Shown here piece after piece: positions 5,564 to 7,809 of a stretch of DNA of 7,809 nucleotides. This DNA comes from a bacterium (GTDB lineage: Bacteria > Sumerlaeota > Sumerlaeia > MVZB01): assembly GCA_023480605.1 (NCBI GenBank), contig JAMCWS010000335.1, positions 1-7,809 of the forward strand, read 5' to 3'. Every line of letters starts with the position of its first letter. Positions within the stretch are counted from its first letter, which is position 1. Under the pieces are notes generated by a model. That model was given only the letters and a program-made list of their open reading frames with translations, ran no database searches and was not told the DNA's origin. Position numbers and translations under genes: made by a program.

Positions 5564-6480
5564 GACTGGTTCCGTTTGTCGATAATTTCGGTTCCCGGGG
5601 CGAATATTTTTTCCCGGTCAAACAATACGTCCTTGATCGGCACGTTCAACTCGATCTTCTTGAGTTCGATCGTCATGTTGGCGTCGTAGTTCTGATCCTG
5701 ATACCAGATCCGGACCGGATCCATCGTCGTCTTGTCGATAAAAACCTTGAGTGTGACGAACGGACAGGACTCGGCGTAGGCCGGCCGCGGGGTGACGATG
5801 AACAACGCCCGGGTGGAGGGATCCATGCCCGCCTTGCGCAGTTCGGCGAGCGGTTCGGTCTCGTCTTCGGAGGAGTGAATGTCGTAGCGGGCCACCAGGT
5901 CGGAGGCCTTGAATCCGAATCCGATCAGCAGCTCGTGCAACTGCTGGTCGCGTTGTTCGTCCGAGTCGAACTGCCAGTAATCGGCCTGCTGGAGCTCGGG
6001 CACATAAATGTAAAGCGCCTTGTCCACGATGAGGTTGACCATCTTCTGCGGATCGGCGTAGTCGCACCGGAAACGGTCGGGCTTGCGGAACCAGAGCTCG
6101 CCGTCCGATTCGGTCTTGTCCATGAAAGTCTGGTCGACGCGGACCTGGTGAAATGTGGCGTGGATGGTCTTAAGGTCTTTATGAGCTTCTTCGAGTCGGC
6201 GCAGGAGGGCCATCGTGCCGGAGGTGACGGCCGTCGATTCGGCCGGGGCCGGCTTCGGTGCTCCGGGGGTGAATTCGCCCGCCTCGGCCGTGGGCGCGCC
6301 GAGGGGGGCGACCGCCTGGGGGGCGGCGGCGGTCGGGGTGGTAATGGCTTCGCCTGACTCGGTGATCTCGACCGATCGGCCGGCGGGAACCTGGCCCTGG
6401 GCGCGCACCGAGGCGGCCGAACCCGCCGTCAGGGCCGCCACGCAAGCGCTGGCGATGATGAATCCGAAAACGCGTTTCAT
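5560..6480 (-). CDS. lolA: LolA-like periplasmic lipoprotein carrier with Ala/Pro-rich N-terminal extension
   Basis: Probable periplasmic chaperone carrying lipoproteins from the inner membrane to the outer membrane (306 aa). A signal peptide is plain: basic start, hydrophobic core about 5-24, and cleavage likely after ValArgAlaGln-type residues near 27. A low-complexity Ala/Pro/Thr-rich linker runs to about residue 88. The LolA domain then shows its hallmarks: a helix before 'TFHQ' (109-112), GELWFRKPDRFRCDYADP (127-144), and a C-terminal NVPIKDVLF...PGTEIID (279-301). At 306 aa it exceeds common LolA proteins of about 200 aa, mostly because of the linker and an insert near 200-225. AGGGAG stands 6 bases before the ATG. 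It leads an operon with lptE, so lipoprotein traffic and LPS assembly are made together. Confidence 0.82.
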   Translation of the reverse strand: MKRVFGFIIASACVAALTAGSAASVRAQGQVPAGRSVEITESGEAITTPTAAAPQAVAPLGAPTAEAGEFTPGAPKPAPAESTAVTSGTMALLRRLEEAHKDLKTIHATFHQVRVDQTFMDKTESDGELWFRKPDRFRCDYADPQKMVNLIVDKALYIYVPELQQADYWQFDSDEQRDQQLHELLIGFGFKASDLVARYDIHSSEDETEPLAELRKAGMDPSTRALFIVTPRPAYAESCPFVTLKVFIDKTTMDPVRIWYQDQNYDANMTIELKKIELNVPIKDVLFDREKIFAPGTEIIDKRNQS

Positions 6481-6853
6481 GTAAAACTCCCTGCGCTGGG
6501 CGTGCGCCCCTCGAATGCGGCGGACCGCCCCGCGGCCGACCGCGGCCGCGCCGGGCCCGGCAGCCCGATCGGTCTTGCGACTCGTCTGCCGCGGATACCG
6601 GTTCCCTGTTGCGACGATCCCAAATCCGGAACCGATCGTCCATTATTTTTTCACGACACGGCCGATTATTCAAAGTTCCGCGGGTGCGGGGGCAGGGCGT
6701 CGGACGGCGGGCGTCGCGATTCGCTTCCGCAAGCAAACCTATTGTGCGGATCGGCGATCCTATATTATGTATGGGATGGCGCGACCGAGCTTGACCCGGC
6801 GTTGGGCCGATGGCGCGGCGACGCCAAAAAAACAATATAGCGATCATTTGGGC
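6481..6853. other. Non-coding divergent region between lolA and the next plus-strand gene
   Basis: I find no convincing gene here; open frames on both strands lack recognisable content. It holds the lolA ribosome site near the left edge and presumably the lolA promoter (minus strand), which I cannot pin down. Repeats seen: GACGATC (6613-6619) against GATCGTC (6634-6640), followed on the plus strand by ATTATTTTTT; GGTTCC (6600-6605) against GGAACC (6628-6633); CTATATT (6760-6766) against AATATAG (6834-6840), both flanked by GATC; and a 9-base direct repeat GATGGCGCG at 6775-6783 and 6809-6817. Confidence 0.6.
6613..6651 (+). terminator. Possible plus-strand terminator facing out of the lolA upstream region
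   Basis: A 7-bp perfect stem, GACGATC with GATCGTC, encloses a 14-base loop and is followed by CATTATTTTTT. The large loop makes it a weak candidate, and no plus-strand gene lies just upstream; it could stop antisense read-through coming from lexA across lptE and lolA. Confidence 0.3.
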
Positions 6854-6883
6854 TTGACGAGGTAAAACCCCTAAATGTACTCT
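6854..6883 (+). promoter_or_regulatory. Possible promoter of the 6922 gene
   Basis: TTGACG at 6854-6859 and TACTCT at 6878-6883, 18 bases apart, mirror the spacing and TA...T pattern of the trpS pair. The RNA would start near 6890, about 30 bases before ATG 6922. Confidence 0.35.
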
Positions 6884-6921
6884 GAAGGCAGGGTACTGTC
6901 AAGACCTTGAGGCCGAAAAAA

Positions 6922-7401
6922 ATGACTCGCATACCGACGGCTGGACCCGACATGGTCCAGCGGCGAAGGAAATTTCTTCTGCATTTGAAGTGCCTGCTCT
7001 GGTGCGTACACCAGATGCACACGCGCTATGATCTGAACCTTGTGCTCTATTCCCTCGAGCACGAAAGCGTCCACCCGGAAATCAAAGACTCCAACCTGGG
7101 CGACAACCTCGCCCACATCCTCGATCATCTGGAGCCCGAAGATGTGGCCCGACTCAGCCAGGCGCTGGCTCGCCTGCCCGAGAGCATCGGCGCGATGGAC
7201 ATCGGCGACAAGCATTTCGAAATCGGCCACTATATTCAGGCCCTGCAGGGCTTCGGTCCCATCACCGAAGGCGCATACGGCGTCATCACCGCCATCACGC
7301 CGCAATTGCGCGGCCTGTTCTACCTTGAAGGGGCGCGCCTCATCGAAGCCCCGTTCGCCCCTTCGGCCATCCGCGTCATCTTCGGAACCTACATCGTCTG
7401 A
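6922..7401 (+). CDS. Unrecognised 159-residue protein upstream of scpA
   Basis: I do not recognise this protein. The start is short, basic and without a signal peptide (Arg13-Arg-Arg-Lys). An amphipathic or hydrophobic helix follows (FLLHLKCLLWCVHQ), then an acidic His-rich middle with HILDHLEPEDVARLSQALARL, which looks alpha-helical. A Gly-rich hydrophobic C-terminal half follows (GFGPITEGAYG, then IRVIFGTYIV). Start choice: ATG 6922 has GAGG at 6909-6912 with 9 bases between. An in-frame TTG at 6907 would overlap that site, and ATG 6952 has no good site. GC content and codon use resemble the housekeeping neighbours, unlike the orphan at 3736. It precedes scpA by 286 bases, so a shared transcript is possible but not shown. 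Confidence 0.7.
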   Translation: MTRIPTAGPDMVQRRRKFLLHLKCLLWCVHQMHTRYDLNLVLYSLEHESVHPEIKDSNLGDNLAHILDHLEPEDVARLSQALARLPESIGAMDIGDKHFEIGHYIQALQGFGPITEGAYGVITAITPQLRGLFYLEGARLIEAPFAPSAIRVIFGTYIV

Positions 7402-7687
7402 TTACCCCGGCGCCGCCTATTCGTGGTCGTGCCGGTTGCCCGGCCACGCTTCAGGGGATTTGCCGGGTGGGGGCGACAACGACCCAAAAGACACAAAATC
7501 GCTGAACCGGTCGCGGCGATGCAATAGGGTTGGCCGTTTGCCCCACCGACGCGCCCGGGAGCGGCGGTGCGATTTCACCCTTGCGGCAAAGCCTCCGGCG
7601 CAGATTTGCTTTTCGTTTTGGGAGCGGGTTTGTTAAATTCCAAATGGCCCCGCCGTGCGGGGCGATTCCAGATCGGTCCGGCCGCTC
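7402..7687. other. Non-coding stretch upstream of scpA
   Basis: I see no gene or tRNA. Structured elements: CCCGGC (7439-7444) with GCCGGG (7462-7467), enclosed by GTTG (7435-7438) and CAAC (7477-7480); GCAAA (7586-7590) with TTTGC (7605-7609), followed by TTTTCGTTTT, a weak terminator-like element for the 6922 gene; and a strong hairpin at 7647-7663. No known riboswitch signature is evident. Confidence 0.5.
7647..7663 (+). repeat. Perfect 7-bp GC hairpin in the scpA 5' region
   Basis: GCCCCGC, loop CGT, GCGGGGC. It stands 24 bases before the scpA ATG and is not followed by a T-run, so it is not an intrinsic terminator. It may affect scpA translation or mRNA stability. Confidence 0.55.
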
Positions 7688-7809
7688 ATGTCGCAGGATT
7701 ACACCGTCAAGCTCAGCATTTTCGAGGGCCCGCTCGATCTGCTGCTTCATTTGATCAAGTCCAACGAACTGGAAATCAGCGAAATTTCGATCTCGGCCAT
7801 CACCGGTCA
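7688..7809 (+). CDS. scpA: Segregation and condensation protein A, 5' part only
   Basis: N-terminal 40 codons of ScpA, the kleisin subunit that joins Smc and ScpB in the bacterial condensin complex and helps compact and separate chromosomes. The stretch FEGPLDLLLHLI at residues 10-21 is the diagnostic start of the family, followed by KSNELEISEISISAI, the usual beginning of the second helix. The frame is open to the window end, so the gene is cut by the window edge and not truncated in nature as far as can be seen. No good Shine-Dalgarno site precedes ATG 7688; the start is chosen because the protein begins there in the family. Confidence 0.92.
   Translation, partial: MSQDYTVKLSIFEGPLDLLLHLIKSNELEISEISISAITG

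Noticed and set aside
4895..5689. 264-codon plus-strand open frame opposite the lptE and lolA genes.
   Set aside because: It is antisense to two genes with clear signal, lipobox and family motifs, and has no ribosome site or recognisable domain.
6798..6831. Terminator-like hairpin GGCGT/ACGCC next to a 7-A tract.
   Set aside because: On the plus strand the run is A, and on the minus strand the T-run precedes the stem, so it is in the wrong order for either direction.
6179..6847. 222-codon minus-strand frame overlapping the lolA start.
   Set aside because: Its second half is an out-of-frame reading of lolA, and its Arg/Pro/Gly-rich content looks like a shadow.
6502..6865. Two overlapping plus-strand open frames of 112 and 116 codons upstream of the 6922 gene.
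   Set aside because: Arg-rich, low-information translations typical of chance frames in GC-rich DNA, without a convincing start signal.
7402..7687. tRNA, riboswitch or small gene before scpA.
   Set aside because: No T-loop GTTCRA signature, no riboswitch core I know, and no frame with a plausible start and ribosome site.

Overview
The window is GC-rich bacterial DNA (a hand count over 2521-2640 in trpS gives about 61% G+C). It comes from a diderm (Gram-negative) organism with an LPS-type outer membrane: it carries a LolA-like lipoprotein carrier, an LptE-like lipoprotein with a lipobox, and periplasmic multihaem cytochromes. The nrfH-nrfA pair points to respiratory nitrite ammonification under anoxic conditions. 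The mix of genes suits a deltaproteobacterium-like lineage, but I cannot place it to genus from sequence alone.

Layout, left to right. (1) 42-2178, plus: nrfH and nrfA, encoding the membrane tetrahaem quinol dehydrogenase and the pentahaem nitrite reductase, separated by an AT-rich 100-bp spacer. (2) 2286-3546, plus: tryptophanyl-tRNA synthetase (trpS) behind what reads as a complete ribosome-mediated transcription attenuator: a promoter-like pair, a 26-codon leader peptide with two adjacent Trp codons, mutually exclusive stems 1:2, 2:3 and 3:4, and an intrinsic terminator 15 bases before trpS. (3) 3547-3735: a long imperfect palindrome of the dispersed intergenic type, then a 3-copy 11-bp phased motif. 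(4) 3736-4251, plus: an unrecognised gene of clearly lower GC. (5) 4276-4881, plus: lexA, the SOS repressor. (6) 6480-4904, minus: lolA-like then lptE-like, overlapping by 4 bases, convergent with lexA. (7) 6481-6921: a non-coding divergent region with several inverted and direct repeats. (8) 6922-7401, plus: an unrecognised 159-residue protein. (9) 7402-7687: non-coding, with a hairpin. (10) 7688 to the window end: the first 40 codons of scpA (condensin partner).

The strongest observation is the trpS leader. Trp starvation would stall the leader ribosome at the Trp pair, mask segment 1, let segment 2 pair with segment 3, and so block the terminator. With charged tRNA-Trp the ribosome would reach the stop codon, cover segment 2, and leave 3:4 free to terminate. 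Everything needed for this is visible in the bases. Second-rank points are a CxxCH (not CxxCK) haem-1 site in NrfA, the AT-rich orphan between trpS and lexA, and the long palindrome after trpS.
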